Origin: Romboutsia sp. CE17
GTDB taxonomy: Bacteria > Bacillota > Clostridia > Peptostreptococcales > Peptostreptococcaceae
Direction: 5' to 3'
Assembly (NCBI RefSeq): GCF_012317385.1
Contig: NZ_CP051144.1
Location: 1-64,000 of the forward strand
DNA length: 64,000 bases
The notes beneath the pieces are model-generated. The model was given only the letters and a program-made list of their open reading frames with translations. It did no database searches and was not told the DNA's origin. The first letter of the stretch is position 1; each line of letters begins with the position of its first letter. Made by a program: the position numbers and the translations under genes. Below are positions 22,133 to 32,636 of the stretch, in pieces.

Positions 22133-23665
22133 ATGGAGAATAAAATAGCTAATGAAAAACAACCTCTATACATAAAAGTTAATCCTAAGGATAACGTTGC
22201 CATAATCGTTAATCAAGGGGGATTAAGTAAAGGGACTGTTTTTCAAGATGGATTAGAATTACTTCAAGATATACCAGAAGCTAATAAAGTAACTCTTGAA
22301 AATATAAAAAAAGAAGAGCCAATAATTAGATACGGTGAAGTAATCGGATATGCAACAGAAGATATACAAAAAGGAAGTTGGTTAAGAGAAGATAAGGTAA
22401 TCTTACCTAGAGCATATTCTTTAGATGAACTTAAAAGTGAATGTATAGAAAATGACTTAGAGCCGCTTGAAGGATATACTTTCATGGGGTATAAGAACTC
22501 AGATGGAAGTGTAGGAACAAAAAATATATTAGGGATAACGACTACGGTGCAATGTTCGGAAGGTGTTCTAAATGTTGCTGTAGATAGATTAAAAAGAGAA
22601 GTATTACCAAAATATGAAAATGTAGATGACATAATAGCTTTAAACCATCTTTATGGATGTGGAGTAGCTATAAAGGGTAGGGGTGCAGAAGTTCCAATAA
22701 GAACTATAAAAAATCTTGCTAAAAACGCTAACTTTGGAGGGGAAATATTAACTGTATCATTAGGTTGTGAGAAGTTAGTACCAGATATGTTATTTCCTGA
22801 GTTAGAAAAGGAAAACCTTGTTATACTACAAGATTGCCATGGATTTAATGCTATGGTTGAAGAAATAATGACTAAAGCTGAGGCTAAGCTGAAAAAACTA
22901 AATGAAAGAACTAGGGTAGAATGTCCAGTATCTGATTTAGTAGTTGGGCTTCAATGTGGAGGAAGTGATGCTTTCTCTGGGGTAACAGCAAATCCGGCAG
23001 TAGGATATGCAGCGGACTTATTAGTAAGAGCAGGAGCTAAGGTAATATTCTCTGAAGTTACTGAAATAAGGGATGCGGTTCATTTATTAGCACCAAGAAC
23101 TGTTAATGAAGAAGTCCTTTCAAAACTTGTATCTGAAATGAAATGGTACGATAACTATTTAGAGCAAGCTGATGTTGATAGAGATGCTAACCCATCTCCA
23201 GGGAACAAAAAAGGTGGATTATCAAATGTAGTTGATAAGGCCTTAGGTTCAGTAGCAAAATCAGGTAGTACTAGAATAGTAGATGTATTATCTCCTGGTG
23301 AAAGAATTAGAAAACATGGTATGACATATGCAGCTACTCCAGCAAGTGACTTCGTATGTGGTACTCAACAATTAGCATCAGGAATAACGATGCAAGTATT
23401 TACAACTGGAAGAGGTACTACATACAACTTAAATGTATCTCCGGTAATAAAGGTATCAACAAACTCAACACTTAAAGAAAAGTGGTTTGATTTAATAGAT
23501 GTAGATGCAGGAAGAATTGCAACAGGTCAAAAAACAATCGAAGAAGTGGGTTGGGAAATATTCAATTTAATACTAGACGTTGCAAGTGATAAACAAAAAA
23601 CTTATGCAGATCAACATAAAATATATAATGCATTAGCAGTGTTTAATCCAGCACCTGTAACTTGA
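22133..23665 (+). CDS. garD: Galactarate dehydratase (UxaA/GarD family)
   Basis: Dehydrates galactarate (meso-galactaric acid) to 5-keto-4-deoxy-D-glucarate in an iron-dependent reaction. 510 residues with the start at 22133, where GAGGG lies 5 bp upstream; an in-frame ATG at 22115 has no site. The N-terminal SAF-like domain and the larger UxaA domain are both present, with [14 protein letters not shown] near residue 125, NHLYGCG near 180 and [12 protein letters not shown] near 273. The related altronate dehydratase is an alternative, but the presence of gudD, garR, garK and cdaR favours galactarate. First gene of a four-gene operon. Confidence 0.88.
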   Translation: MENKIANEKQPLYIKVNPKDNVAIIVNQGGLSKGTVFQDGLELLQDIPEANKVTLENIKKEEPIIRYGEVIGYATEDIQKGSWLREDKVILPRAYSLDELKSECIENDLEPLEGYTFMGYKNSDGSVGTKNILGITTTVQCSEGVLNVAVDRLKREVLPKYENVDDIIALNHLYGCGVAIKGRGAEVPIRTIKNLAKNANFGGEILTVSLGCEKLVPDMLFPELEKENLVILQDCHGFNAMVEEIMTKAEAKLKKLNERTRVECPVSDLVVGLQCGGSDAFSGVTANPAVGYAADLLVRAGAKVIFSEVTEIRDAVHLLAPRTVNEEVLSKLVSEMKWYDNYLEQADVDRDANPSPGNKKGGLSNVVDKALGSVAKSGSTRIVDVLSPGERIRKHGMTYAATPASDFVCGTQQLASGITMQVFTTGRGTTYNLNVSPVIKVSTNSTLKEKWFDLIDVDAGRIATGQKTIEEVGWEIFNLILDVASDKQKTYADQHKIYNALAVFNPAPVT

Positions 23666-23749
23666 TTTAAAAAAGTAAGTTAATTTAAATTTAAAATAGA
23701 TAAATAACATTAATTTGATAAAATAAATATAACTTTAGGGGGAAAATTT

Positions 23750-25105
23750 ATGATGAGTAAAACACCAGTAATAACTAAAATGCAAGTAATACCAGTAGCA
23801 GGACATGATAGCATGTTACTTAATTTAAGTGGAGCACATTCACCATTTTTTACAAGAAATATAGTTATATTAGAAGATAGTAATGGAAATAAAGGTGCTG
23901 GGGAAGTTCCTGGTGGAGAAGGAATACGTAAAACTTTAGAAGATGCTAAGGAATTAGTAGTAGGACAAAGTATAGGTAATTACAATAACATATTAAATAC
24001 AGTTCGTCATAAATTCAATGATAGAGATGCAGCTGGAAGAGGACTTCAAACATTCGATTTAAGAATAACAGTTCATGCAGTAACAGCATTAGAAGCTGCT
24101 TTACTTGACTTACTAGGACAACACTTAGATGTACCAGTAGCTGCATTATTAGGTGAAGGTCAACAAAGAGAAGAAGTTGAAGCTTTAGGATATTTATTCT
24201 TCATAGGAGATAGAAATAAAACTGATTTACCATACTTAGATGGAAAAGATGAAAACTGTGAATGGTACAGAGTTAGAACTGAAGAAGCTTTAACTCCTGA
24301 AGCAGTAGTTAAGTTAGCAGAAGCTTCTCATGAAAAATATGGATTTAAAGATTTCAAATTAAAAGGTGGGGTTTTAACGCCAGATCAAGAAATAGAAGCT
24401 ATAACAGCTATAAAAAATAGATTCCCAGATGCTAGAGTAACAATAGATCCAAATGGGTGTTGGTCATTAAAAGATGCTATAAGAGTTTGTAAAGGAAAAC
24501 AAGATGTACTAGCTTATGCAGAAGATCCATGTGGAGCTGAAGATGGTTACTCAGGAAGAGAAATAATGGCTCAATTTAGAAGAGCTACAGGTTTAAAAAC
24601 TGCTACAAATATGATAGCAACTGACTGGAGACAAATGCAACATTCAGTGCAAGTTCAATCAGTAGATATACCACTTGCTGACCCACATTTCTGGACTATG
24701 CAAGGTTCTGTAAGAGTAGGTCAAATGTGTAATGAATGGGGATTAACTTGGGGATCTCACTCAAATAACCACTTTGATATATCACTTGCAATGTTTACTC
24801 ATGTTGCAGCAGCAGTTCCAGGAGAAATAACTGCAATAGATACTCACTGGATATGGCAAGAAGGAATAGATAGATTAACTAAAGAGCCTTATGAAATAAA
24901 AGGTGGAAAAATAGCCGTTCCTAAAAAAGCTGGTTTAGGCATAGAGTTAGATATGGAAAAAATAATGGAAGCAAATGCACTATATAATGAACATTGCCTA
25001 GGAGCAAGAGATGATAGTATAGGAATGCAATACTTAATAAAAGATTGGAAATTTGATAACAAAAAACCTTGTTTAATAAGAGAAGAACAAGCAGTACTTG
25101 CTTAA
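23750..25105 (+). CDS. gudD: Glucarate dehydratase
   Basis: Enolase-superfamily enzyme that dehydrates D-glucarate (and L-idarate) to 5-keto-4-deoxy-D-glucarate. 451 residues, normal length. Visible active-site motifs are the Lys-x-Lys in FKLKGG near residue 205, the Mg ligands in TIDPNGCW and YAEDPCG, and the catalytic His in [10 protein letters not shown] near 340. AGGGGG lies about 8 bp before the first of two ATG codons. It follows garD by 84 bp and is followed by the DapA-family gene after 16 bp. Confidence 0.96.
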   Translation: MMSKTPVITKMQVIPVAGHDSMLLNLSGAHSPFFTRNIVILEDSNGNKGAGEVPGGEGIRKTLEDAKELVVGQSIGNYNNILNTVRHKFNDRDAAGRGLQTFDLRITVHAVTALEAALLDLLGQHLDVPVAALLGEGQQREEVEALGYLFFIGDRNKTDLPYLDGKDENCEWYRVRTEEALTPEAVVKLAEASHEKYGFKDFKLKGGVLTPDQEIEAITAIKNRFPDARVTIDPNGCWSLKDAIRVCKGKQDVLAYAEDPCGAEDGYSGREIMAQFRRATGLKTATNMIATDWRQMQHSVQVQSVDIPLADPHFWTMQGSVRVGQMCNEWGLTWGSHSNNHFDISLAMFTHVAAAVPGEITAIDTHWIWQEGIDRLTKEPYEIKGGKIAVPKKAGLGIELDMEKIMEANALYNEHCLGARDDSIGMQYLIKDWKFDNKKPCLIREEQAVLA

Positions 25106-25121
25106 TTTTAGGGGGATAAAA

Positions 25122-26039
25122 ATGGATACTAGTGCAATAAAGGGGATAATTGTTCCAATAGTTACTCCTGTTGATGAAAATAATTGTATAAATGAAGAAG
25201 CTATGATGAGAATGGTAAACTACGTTATAGATGGCGGAGTACATGGAATACTTGCTTTTGGAAGTAATGGAGAATTCTTTGCAATAGACTATAAGGAACA
25301 AAGAAAAGCATTATCTTGTATGGTAAAAACTGCAGCTAAGAGAGTGCCTGTATATATGGGTATAGCTGGAATAACTACAAGAGAGTGTGTAGAAACAGCA
25401 AAGATGGCTATAGAAGAAGGAGCGGATGGCTTATCTATCCTTCCTCCAATGTTCATATCACCAACTGAAGATGAGTTATATGCGCACATAGTTGCAATAG
25501 CTGAAACGGCTCCAGAATTACCAGTACTTTTATACAACAATCCTGGTAAGGTTGGATACGGATTAAGTGTTAATTTAGTAAAAAGGCTTGCAGATGTACC
25601 TAACATAGTAGGTATAAAAGATACTAGTGGAAATATGACTTTAACTGCTGAGTTCATAAGAACTACAAGAGACAAAGATTTCAAAGTTATGGCAGGAAAA
25701 GATACTATGATATTAGGTTCACTAGCATATGGAGCAGTAGGAGCAATCGCATCAACTGCAAATATAGTTCCAGAATTAGTTGTTGAAATATATGACAAAT
25801 ATATGGCTGGTGATATAGAAGGTGCTTGTGAGGCTCAATTTAAATTAACACCTTTTAGAAATACTTTTGATAAAGTATCATTCCCAGCAGGGACTAAAGA
25901 TGCTTGTAATTTAATAGGTCTTGAAGTCGGAAATAGTATAAAACCAAATACTACAGCATCTAAAGCTGTATTAGATGAAATGGCACAAATATTAGCTGAT
26001 TTAGGTTATATAAAAAGAGAGGCTCTTTTAGAAGCTTAA
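25122..26039 (+). CDS. DapA-family lyase, likely 5-keto-4-deoxy-glucarate aldolase or dehydratase
   Basis: 305-residue TIM-barrel enzyme of the dihydrodipicolinate synthase/N-acetylneuraminate lyase family. The Schiff-base Lys is in GIKDTSGN near residue 164 and the catalytic Tyr in LLYNNPG near 138; GSNGEF near 45 is the carboxylate-binding loop. The start at 25122 has AGGGGG 6 bp upstream, and an in-frame ATG at 25098 overlaps the end of gudD. The operon has no GarL (class II aldolase) and no ketoglutarate semialdehyde dehydrogenase, but does have garR and garK. This suggests that the enzyme cleaves the keto-deoxy acid to pyruvate and tartronate semialdehyde. A KdgD-type dehydratase/decarboxylase remains possible. 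Confidence 0.8.
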   Translation: MDTSAIKGIIVPIVTPVDENNCINEEAMMRMVNYVIDGGVHGILAFGSNGEFFAIDYKEQRKALSCMVKTAAKRVPVYMGIAGITTRECVETAKMAIEEGADGLSILPPMFISPTEDELYAHIVAIAETAPELPVLLYNNPGKVGYGLSVNLVKRLADVPNIVGIKDTSGNMTLTAEFIRTTRDKDFKVMAGKDTMILGSLAYGAVGAIASTANIVPELVVEIYDKYMAGDIEGACEAQFKLTPFRNTFDKVSFPAGTKDACNLIGLEVGNSIKPNTTASKAVLDEMAQILADLGYIKREALLEA

Positions 26040-26088
26040 TGATTGAAAGAAATTAAGAATAAAAAATAGATAGAAGGAGTAAATGAAT

Positions 26089-26997
26089 ATGAAAAGAATA
26101 GGATTTATAGGATTAGGAATAATGGGGAGACCAATGAGTAAAAACCTTATGAAAGCTGGTTTTGAACTTGTTGTATTAGATAGAAAGCAAGAAGTAGTAG
26201 ATGAATTAGTATCTTTAGGTGCTAAAGCTGCATCTACTCCAAAAGAAGTTGCAGAGCAAGTTGACGCTGTTATAACTATGCTTCCAAACTCTCCACATGT
26301 TAAAGAGGTTGTTTTAGGAGAAAATGGTGTAATAGAAGGAGCTAAAGAAGGTTTAGTAGTAATAGATATGAGTTCAATAGCTCCATTAGTAAGTAGAGAA
26401 ATACATGGAGAATTAGCTAAAAAAGGAATAAGAATGATAGATGCACCAGTAAGTGGTGGAGAACCAAAAGCTATAGATGGAACAATATCTGTAATGGTTG
26501 GTGGAGAAAAAGAAGTATTCGATGCTTGCTACAATGTAATGGATGCTATGGCAGGATCTGTTGTTTATACAGGTGAAATAGGAGCTGGTAACATAACGAA
26601 ATTAGCTAACCAAACTATAGTTGCATTAAACATAGCTGCTATGTCTGAAGCTTATATATTAGCTACTAAAGCTGGTGTTGATCCTGAATTAGTTTACCAA
26701 GCTATAAGAGGAGGACTTGCTGGAAGTACAGTTTTAGATGCTAAATCTAATATGGTTATGGATAGAAACTTCGAACCAGGATTCAGAATAGATTTACATA
26801 TAAAAGACTTAGGAAATGTATTAGAAACAGCTCATGAAGTTGGAGCTCCATTACCATTAACTTCTTCAGTTATGGAAATGATGCAAGCTTTAAAAGTAGA
26901 TGGACTAGGACAAAAAGACCATTCAAGCTTAGTTAAATACTATGAAAAATTAGCTAATGCTGAAGTTGTTAGACACCAAGACTTAGTAAAAGCTTAA
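26089..26997 (+). CDS. garR: 2-hydroxy-3-oxopropionate (tartronate semialdehyde) reductase
   Basis: NAD(P)H-dependent reductase of the beta-hydroxyacid dehydrogenase family, 302 residues. The Rossmann motif GFIGLGIMGRPM is at the N terminus, the substrate-binding DAPVSGGEPKA is near residue 122 and the catalytic Lys lies in GNITKLANQ near 170. The ATG at 26089 has AAGGAG at a 9-bp spacing; an in-frame ATG at 26083 is only 3 bp from it. It makes D-glycerate for GarK. It is the last gene of the operon and has a strong terminator. Confidence 0.93.
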   Translation: MKRIGFIGLGIMGRPMSKNLMKAGFELVVLDRKQEVVDELVSLGAKAASTPKEVAEQVDAVITMLPNSPHVKEVVLGENGVIEGAKEGLVVIDMSSIAPLVSREIHGELAKKGIRMIDAPVSGGEPKAIDGTISVMVGGEKEVFDACYNVMDAMAGSVVYTGEIGAGNITKLANQTIVALNIAAMSEAYILATKAGVDPELVYQAIRGGLAGSTVLDAKSNMVMDRNFEPGFRIDLHIKDLGNVLETAHEVGAPLPLTSSVMEMMQALKVDGLGQKDHSSLVKYYEKLANAEVVRHQDLVKA

Positions 26998-27010
26998 TAA
27001 TATATAGATT

Positions 27011-27044
27011 AAAAATAGCGAATTTTAATAATTCGCTATTTTTA
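27011..27044 (+). terminator. Terminator after garR
   Basis: AATAGCGAATT and AATTCGCTATT pair and are followed by T. It is almost identical to the terminator after eno1 at 11724-11757 and marks the start of repeat copy B. Confidence 0.9.
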
Positions 27045-27170
27045 ATCCTTATTATCTTATAAGATTCATGTAATTTAGTAAGAAAAAAGTATATTATAAA
27101 TACTAATAATTAGAAATATAATTAAAAAGATAGAAGATTTAAAATTATCTAAAATTTAACTATATAGAAC

Positions 27171-27270
27171 TTCAAAATATATGTAAAAAATTGTATAATA
27201 ATAAATGGAATATAAATATATATATAAATTATAAAAATGAAGTAAATATTATAAGGGTAGTATTTATTTC
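27171..27270 (+). promoter_or_regulatory. pyk copy 2 leader: promoter and hairpin
   Basis: TTCAAA (27171-27176), 17 bp, TATAAT (27194-27199) form the promoter. GAAGTAAATA at 27239-27248 pairs with TATTTATTTC at 27261-27270 (one G-U pair). The hairpin begins GAA and ends TTTC directly before the Shine-Dalgarno region, as in the copy 1 leader, although the sequences differ. Confidence 0.6.
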
Positions 27271-27291
27271 AGGAATATAGGAGAGTCAATT

Positions 27292-28716
27292 ATGATCAAT
27301 AGCACAAAAAGAACTAAAATTGTTTGTACATTAGGACCAGCAAGTGAAAAAGAAGAAACTCTTAGAGAACTTATAAAAAGTGGATTAAATGTATGTAGAA
27401 TGAACTTCTCACATGGTTCTCACGAAGAACACAAAGGAAGAATAGATTTAGTAAAAAAAGTAAGAGAAGAATTAGGACAACCTACAGCAATCCTTTTAGA
27501 TACTAAAGGTCCAGAAATAAGAACTGGTCAATTTGACGCTCCAGAAGTTCTTTTAGAAGAAGGGCAAACATTTACTATAACAATGAAAGATGTTATGGGT
27601 AATAAAGAAATGTGTACTGTAAGCTATAAAGGTTTAGCTAAAGACGTTGAGCCAGGAAACACTATACTTATAGATGATGGTTTAGTTGGTCTTAAAGTTA
27701 AGGAAGTAAATGGAGACGATATAGTTTGTATCGTTGAAAACTCAGGAATAGTTAAAAATCACAAAGGTGTTAACGTACCAGGTGTAAAGGTAAATTTACC
27801 AGCTATAACTGAAAAGGATAGAAGTGATATAGAATTTGGTATAGAACAAGGTATAGATTTTATAGCAGCTTCTTTCGTAAGAAAAGTATCTGACGTATTA
27901 GCTATCAGAGAAATATTAGAAGAAAATAATGCTACTGACATAAAAATAATATCTAAGATAGAAAACCAAGAAGGTGTAGACAACTTAGATGAAATAATAG
28001 CTGTATCTGATGGTATAATGGTTGCAAGAGGAGACCTTGGAGTTGAAATACCAACAGAAGAAATACCAGTTGTTCAAAAGTTAATGATAAAGAAATGTAA
28101 TGAAGCAGGAAAACCAGTTATAACAGCTACTCAAATGTTAGACTCTATGATGAGAAATCCAAGACCAACAAGAGCAGAAGTAACTGACGTTGCAAATGCA
28201 ATATATGATGGAACAGATGCAATAATGTTATCTGGAGAAACAGCTGCAGGTAAATATCCAGTTGAAGCAGTTAAAACAATGGCTACAATAGCTAAGAGAA
28301 CTGAAGAAACTATAAACTACAATGAAAACTTAAGAGATAAAGCTCTTTCAGCAGCAAATGTAACAGATGCTATAAGTTATGCAACTTGCACAACTGCTAT
28401 AGATTTAAATGCAAAAGCTATATTAAGTGCAACTTCTTCAGGTCACACAGCAAGAATGGTATCTAAGTTTAGACCACAATGCCCAATAGTTGCTACAACA
28501 GATAACGAAAGAGTAATGAGACAATTATCATTAACTTGGGGAGTTCTTCCTACAATATCTTCAAATGGAAAAAATACAGATGAAGTTATAGATAATGCTA
28601 TAAATGCTGGAAAAGAAAAGAACTATTTAGCTGAAGGTGATTTAGTAGTTATAACTGCTGGAGTACCAGTTGCAACAAGTGGAACAACTAACTTAATAAA
28701 AGTAGAAACTATATAG
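27292..28716 (+). CDS. pyk: Pyruvate kinase, copy 2
   Basis: 474-residue short-form pyruvate kinase, differing from copy 1 at residues DV/ST near position 4, N/S near 30 and E/D near 80. All catalytic motifs are the same. AGGAG lies about 9 bp before the ATG at 27292. It follows the terminator of the garD-garR operon and has its own promoter. With eno3 it supplies the lower steps needed to turn glycerate-derived 2-phosphoglycerate into pyruvate with ATP gain. Confidence 0.97.
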   Translation: MINSTKRTKIVCTLGPASEKEETLRELIKSGLNVCRMNFSHGSHEEHKGRIDLVKKVREELGQPTAILLDTKGPEIRTGQFDAPEVLLEEGQTFTITMKDVMGNKEMCTVSYKGLAKDVEPGNTILIDDGLVGLKVKEVNGDDIVCIVENSGIVKNHKGVNVPGVKVNLPAITEKDRSDIEFGIEQGIDFIAASFVRKVSDVLAIREILEENNATDIKIISKIENQEGVDNLDEIIAVSDGIMVARGDLGVEIPTEEIPVVQKLMIKKCNEAGKPVITATQMLDSMMRNPRPTRAEVTDVANAIYDGTDAIMLSGETAAGKYPVEAVKTMATIAKRTEETINYNENLRDKALSAANVTDAISYATCTTAIDLNAKAILSATSSGHTARMVSKFRPQCPIVATTDNERVMRQLSLTWGVLPTISSNGKNTDEVIDNAINAGKEKNYLAEGDLVVITAGVPVATSGTTNLIKVETI

Positions 28717-28766
28717 TTTTAAATATAGATAAAGTTTTAATTATATAAATAATAATGTATGCAAAC

Positions 28767-28802
28767 AATAGATAGTAGATTGAGTTATATCTACTATCTA
28801 TT
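28767..28802 (+). other. 14-bp hairpin in pyk-eno spacer, copy B
   Basis: Same perfect stem and 8-nt loop as at 13479-13514, 26 bp before the eno3 start. Confidence 0.45.
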
Positions 28803-28810
28803 ACATATAA

Positions 28811-30124
<1,314 letters not shown>

Positions 30125-30141
30125 GAATCTAATAAATAAAG

Positions 30142-30183
30142 AAATAAGCCAATAATATTTTATATTATCGGCTTATTTTTTTA
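30142..30183 (+). terminator. Terminator after eno3
   Basis: AAATAAGCC(A)ATAATA pairs with TATTATCGGCTTATTT and a T run follows. Confidence 0.85.
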
Positions 30184-30604
30184 TTTAAATCATATTAAGT
30201 TAAAAAATATATTAGATTAAATTTTAAAATAAAAAGGAAAAGTAATATACTTTACGAAATATTATTAAATGGCGATGAAAAAATGTAACAAAAAATATGT
30301 AAAAGATTAGAGGAATATTGAAATTGAAGTCGAATAGTAATAAGTAGCGTGTTTAAATTATCAGAACAATAAGTCAAATTTATTAAAAAGTTTGTATATA
30401 ATATTGACATTATACATATTAATATTTATCTATATTCATCAATGTGCATAAAAATCAATTCACCAAGGGGATGGGAATAATAGAGTGATATTACTTAGGC
30501 AGTGATTGAAAGTATATTAATATGGTGAACTTAATTAAATTTGAGTTCGCCATATTAATGTACTTAAAATTATAATTTAACACAAAATAAGGGGGAAGAT
30601 TTTC
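30184..30604 (+). promoter_or_regulatory. Long leader of YitT-like gene with extended hairpin
   Basis: A 421-bp gap without a gene. TTGACA at 30404-30409 could start a transcript, with TATCTA 17 bp later as a poor -10. The last 170 bp can fold: a G-rich stretch with AAGGGGATGGG near 30465-30475, then a hairpin of about 20 bp whose arms are centred on TATTAATATGG near 30515 and CCATATTAAT near 30550. There is no T tract. CGATGA occurs at 30273-30278 but without a clear -10. The leader may be regulatory; I cannot match it to a known riboswitch class. Confidence 0.35.
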
Positions 30605-31306
30605 ATGAAACAAAAAAAACGTTTTACCGGAGAGTTAGCCTTAGTTTTGGGACTAATTTTTAACAGCTTTGCAAGCACTCTGATGATAAAGAGTCACTTT
30701 GGTATATCATCAATAACGTCTGTACCATATGTTCTAAGTTTGGCATTTGATAAACTCACATATGGTACTTGGAACTATATATTTCAGTGTTTTCTTATAG
30801 TAATGTTGGTTGTACTAACTAGACAATTTAAAATAGGATATATTATTTCCTTTTTACTTGCAATAGTATTTGGATATTTAATAGATTTCTTTAATGTAAA
30901 TATTATAGAAATACTTCCAAATGGAATATTACTAAATACGATATACTTTATAGTTAGTTTTGGCGTTATATCATTGGGAATGTCGTTATTGTTAAATTGT
31001 AAAACACCTGTTTTACCGACAGACACTTTTACTAGAGATTTTCCAGCACATTTTAATATACCTTACAAACGTTCAAAGACAGTATTTGACTTATCTTGTC
31101 TTGCATTTACAATAGTAGTATCTTTAATTTTCTTAAGAAAAATAGTGGGAATAGGAGTAGGTACTGTAGTCTGTGCATTTATAACAGGAAAGGTTGTTTC
31201 TTGTATAAATAGTTTTATAGATGAAAGGTTTTATTTTGAATCGATATTCACAACATTAAAGAATAAGAAAGCTAATAAAAATGAAATAATTGAGGATGCA
31301 AATTAA
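30605..31306 (+). CDS. YitT/YczE-like (DUF6198-type) integral membrane protein
   Basis: 233-residue membrane protein with about five hydrophobic segments and a charged C-terminal tail (KNKKANKNEII). Features of the YczE/YyaS/YitT group are the N-terminal ALVLGLIFNSFASTLMIKS and a central segment with PVLPTDTF. The function of the group is unknown. GGGGGAAG precedes the ATG. It stands alone behind a long structured leader and has no clear operon partner. Confidence 0.65.
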   Translation: MKQKKRFTGELALVLGLIFNSFASTLMIKSHFGISSITSVPYVLSLAFDKLTYGTWNYIFQCFLIVMLVVLTRQFKIGYIISFLLAIVFGYLIDFFNVNIIEILPNGILLNTIYFIVSFGVISLGMSLLLNCKTPVLPTDTFTRDFPAHFNIPYKRSKTVFDLSCLAFTIVVSLIFLRKIVGIGVGTVVCAFITGKVVSCINSFIDERFYFESIFTTLKNKKANKNEIIEDAN

Positions 31307-31660
31307 TAATATCATCTGAAAATTTTTTTAATATAGATGAACTATGAATCAACATAGGTGTATTAAAAACTAGATTGTTTAAAATATAACAAATTTAATA
31401 ATGAAATATATTATGAGTTTTATATAAAGTGCAGTTTATAGATATAATACTGGAATTTATATTAGTTATAAAAATTATTAATTTTAGAAGTAAGGTAGAG
31501 TTGGATTTAAGTAGAGAGATTCAAATTATTGATAGTTAGAAGCAAGTAAAAATATAAATATGCCATTGGAATATTTTGTGAAAAATATGTTTAAAGAAGA
31601 AGATAGGTGGTATAAATACAATAGAAAATGATAATTAATATCAATATGGAGGATCTCATT
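31307..31660 (+). promoter_or_regulatory. hemO upstream region with Fur-like box
   Basis: Gap without a gene. An extended -10, TGGTATAAA (hexamer 31611-31616), is followed at 31629-31643 by TGATAATTAATATCA, which matches the 7-1-7 Fur core TGATAAT-N-ATTATCA at all but one position. The box overlaps the expected transcript start and lies just before the ribosome binding site. I see nothing else in the first 290 bp. Confidence 0.6.
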
Positions 31661-32293
31661 ATGGATTTATTAACAAAAATAAGAAAAAATACAGGAACTC
31701 TTCACAGTGCGGCAGAGCACAGTGGATTTATAAAGAGAATAGTAGACGGAAATGCATCTAAAGAAAGTTATGCAGAGTATTTGTTCAACTTATCTGCTAT
31801 GTATAAAGCAATAGAGGATACTATAGATAAGAATAGTTCAAATGAGATAGTAAAGGATTTTGTAACTAAAGAATTATACAAATATGAATTAATTCAAAAA
31901 GATTTAGAATTTTTATTAGGTGATAAGTTGAATACTATGGAACTATTACCTTCAACTTTATCTTTCATAGAAAGAATAAATGAAATAGATAATTCTTCAC
32001 CAGAGCTTATAGTAGCATATGCATATACTAGATTTATAGCAGATTTATTTGGAGGAAGAACATTTATAGCATTATTAAGTGTAAACTATGGTGTTCCTAA
32101 AGAAGGATTAAACTACTATAATTGTGATGGAATAAAAGATATAAGATCTTATGTTATGAACTATGGTGCAAAAATAAATAATATGAACTTGACTGAAGAG
32201 CAAGAATCTAAGTTAATAAATGAAGTTAATAACGCATATATCTACAATTTAGCTATATCATGCGAGTTAGAAGCAAAACTATACTCAAATTAA
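31661..32293 (+). CDS. Heme oxygenase-like protein
   Basis: 210-residue helical protein of the biliverdin-producing heme oxygenase fold. The N-terminal LLTKIRKNTGTLHSAAEHS carries the proximal-His motif (TLHxxAE). A GG-containing segment, IADLFGGRT near residue 140, fits the distal helix glycines. Heme oxygenases cleave heme with O2 and release iron. The start at 31661 has GGAGG 8 bp upstream; an in-frame ATG at 31628 overlaps the Fur-like box. The Fur box supports a role in iron supply or heme handling. Oxygen dependence in a presumed anaerobe is notable; the enzyme may also act in heme detoxification. Confidence 0.75.
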   Translation: MDLLTKIRKNTGTLHSAAEHSGFIKRIVDGNASKESYAEYLFNLSAMYKAIEDTIDKNSSNEIVKDFVTKELYKYELIQKDLEFLLGDKLNTMELLPSTLSFIERINEIDNSSPELIVAYAYTRFIADLFGGRTFIALLSVNYGVPKEGLNYYNCDGIKDIRSYVMNYGAKINNMNLTEEQESKLINEVNNAYIYNLAISCELEAKLYSN

Positions 32294-32320
32294 TAATTTT
32301 AACTTAATTAAATATGAAAT

Positions 32321-32373
32321 AAAAATAGCAACTATTTTATATGATGAATATATAAGGTAGTTGCTATTTTTAT
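32321..32373 (+). terminator. Terminator after heme oxygenase gene
   Basis: AAAAATAGCAACTA and TAGTTGCTATTTTT pair around an AT-rich loop, with T behind. Confidence 0.85.
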
Positions 32374-32636
32374 ATATTTATCTTCGATTTTAGTATAAAA
32401 ATAGATGATAAACATATAAAAGCAAAGGAAGAATTATTAAATAGGTATGTTTAGAAATTAAATATATAAAAAGTTTTTTGAAAATTAAATATATATAGAA
32501 TATTGAAAAAATGAATTGAGTAGACTATAATGAAATAATTAGAAAGGGGGCTACCTATAATTTCTAAACTTAATTATAAATATTTTTATTTATAAAAATT
32601 TAATTATAAAATTTAATAAGGGGAGGATTTTAAAGT
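32374..32636 (+). promoter_or_regulatory. Promoter and leader of transporter-amidohydrolase operon
   Basis: TTGAAA at 32503-32508, 17 bp, TATAAT at 32526-32531 is a good sigma-A promoter. The leader of about 100 nt has a small hairpin TTAGAAA/TTTCTAA (32539-32567). Together with the terminator this accounts for the gap after the heme oxygenase gene; nothing else was seen. Confidence 0.6.

Noticed and set aside
30273-30305. Fourth CdaR-type site before the YitT-like gene
   Set aside because: CGATGA is present but no -10 lies at 19-20 bp and the GTCAAA half is missing.
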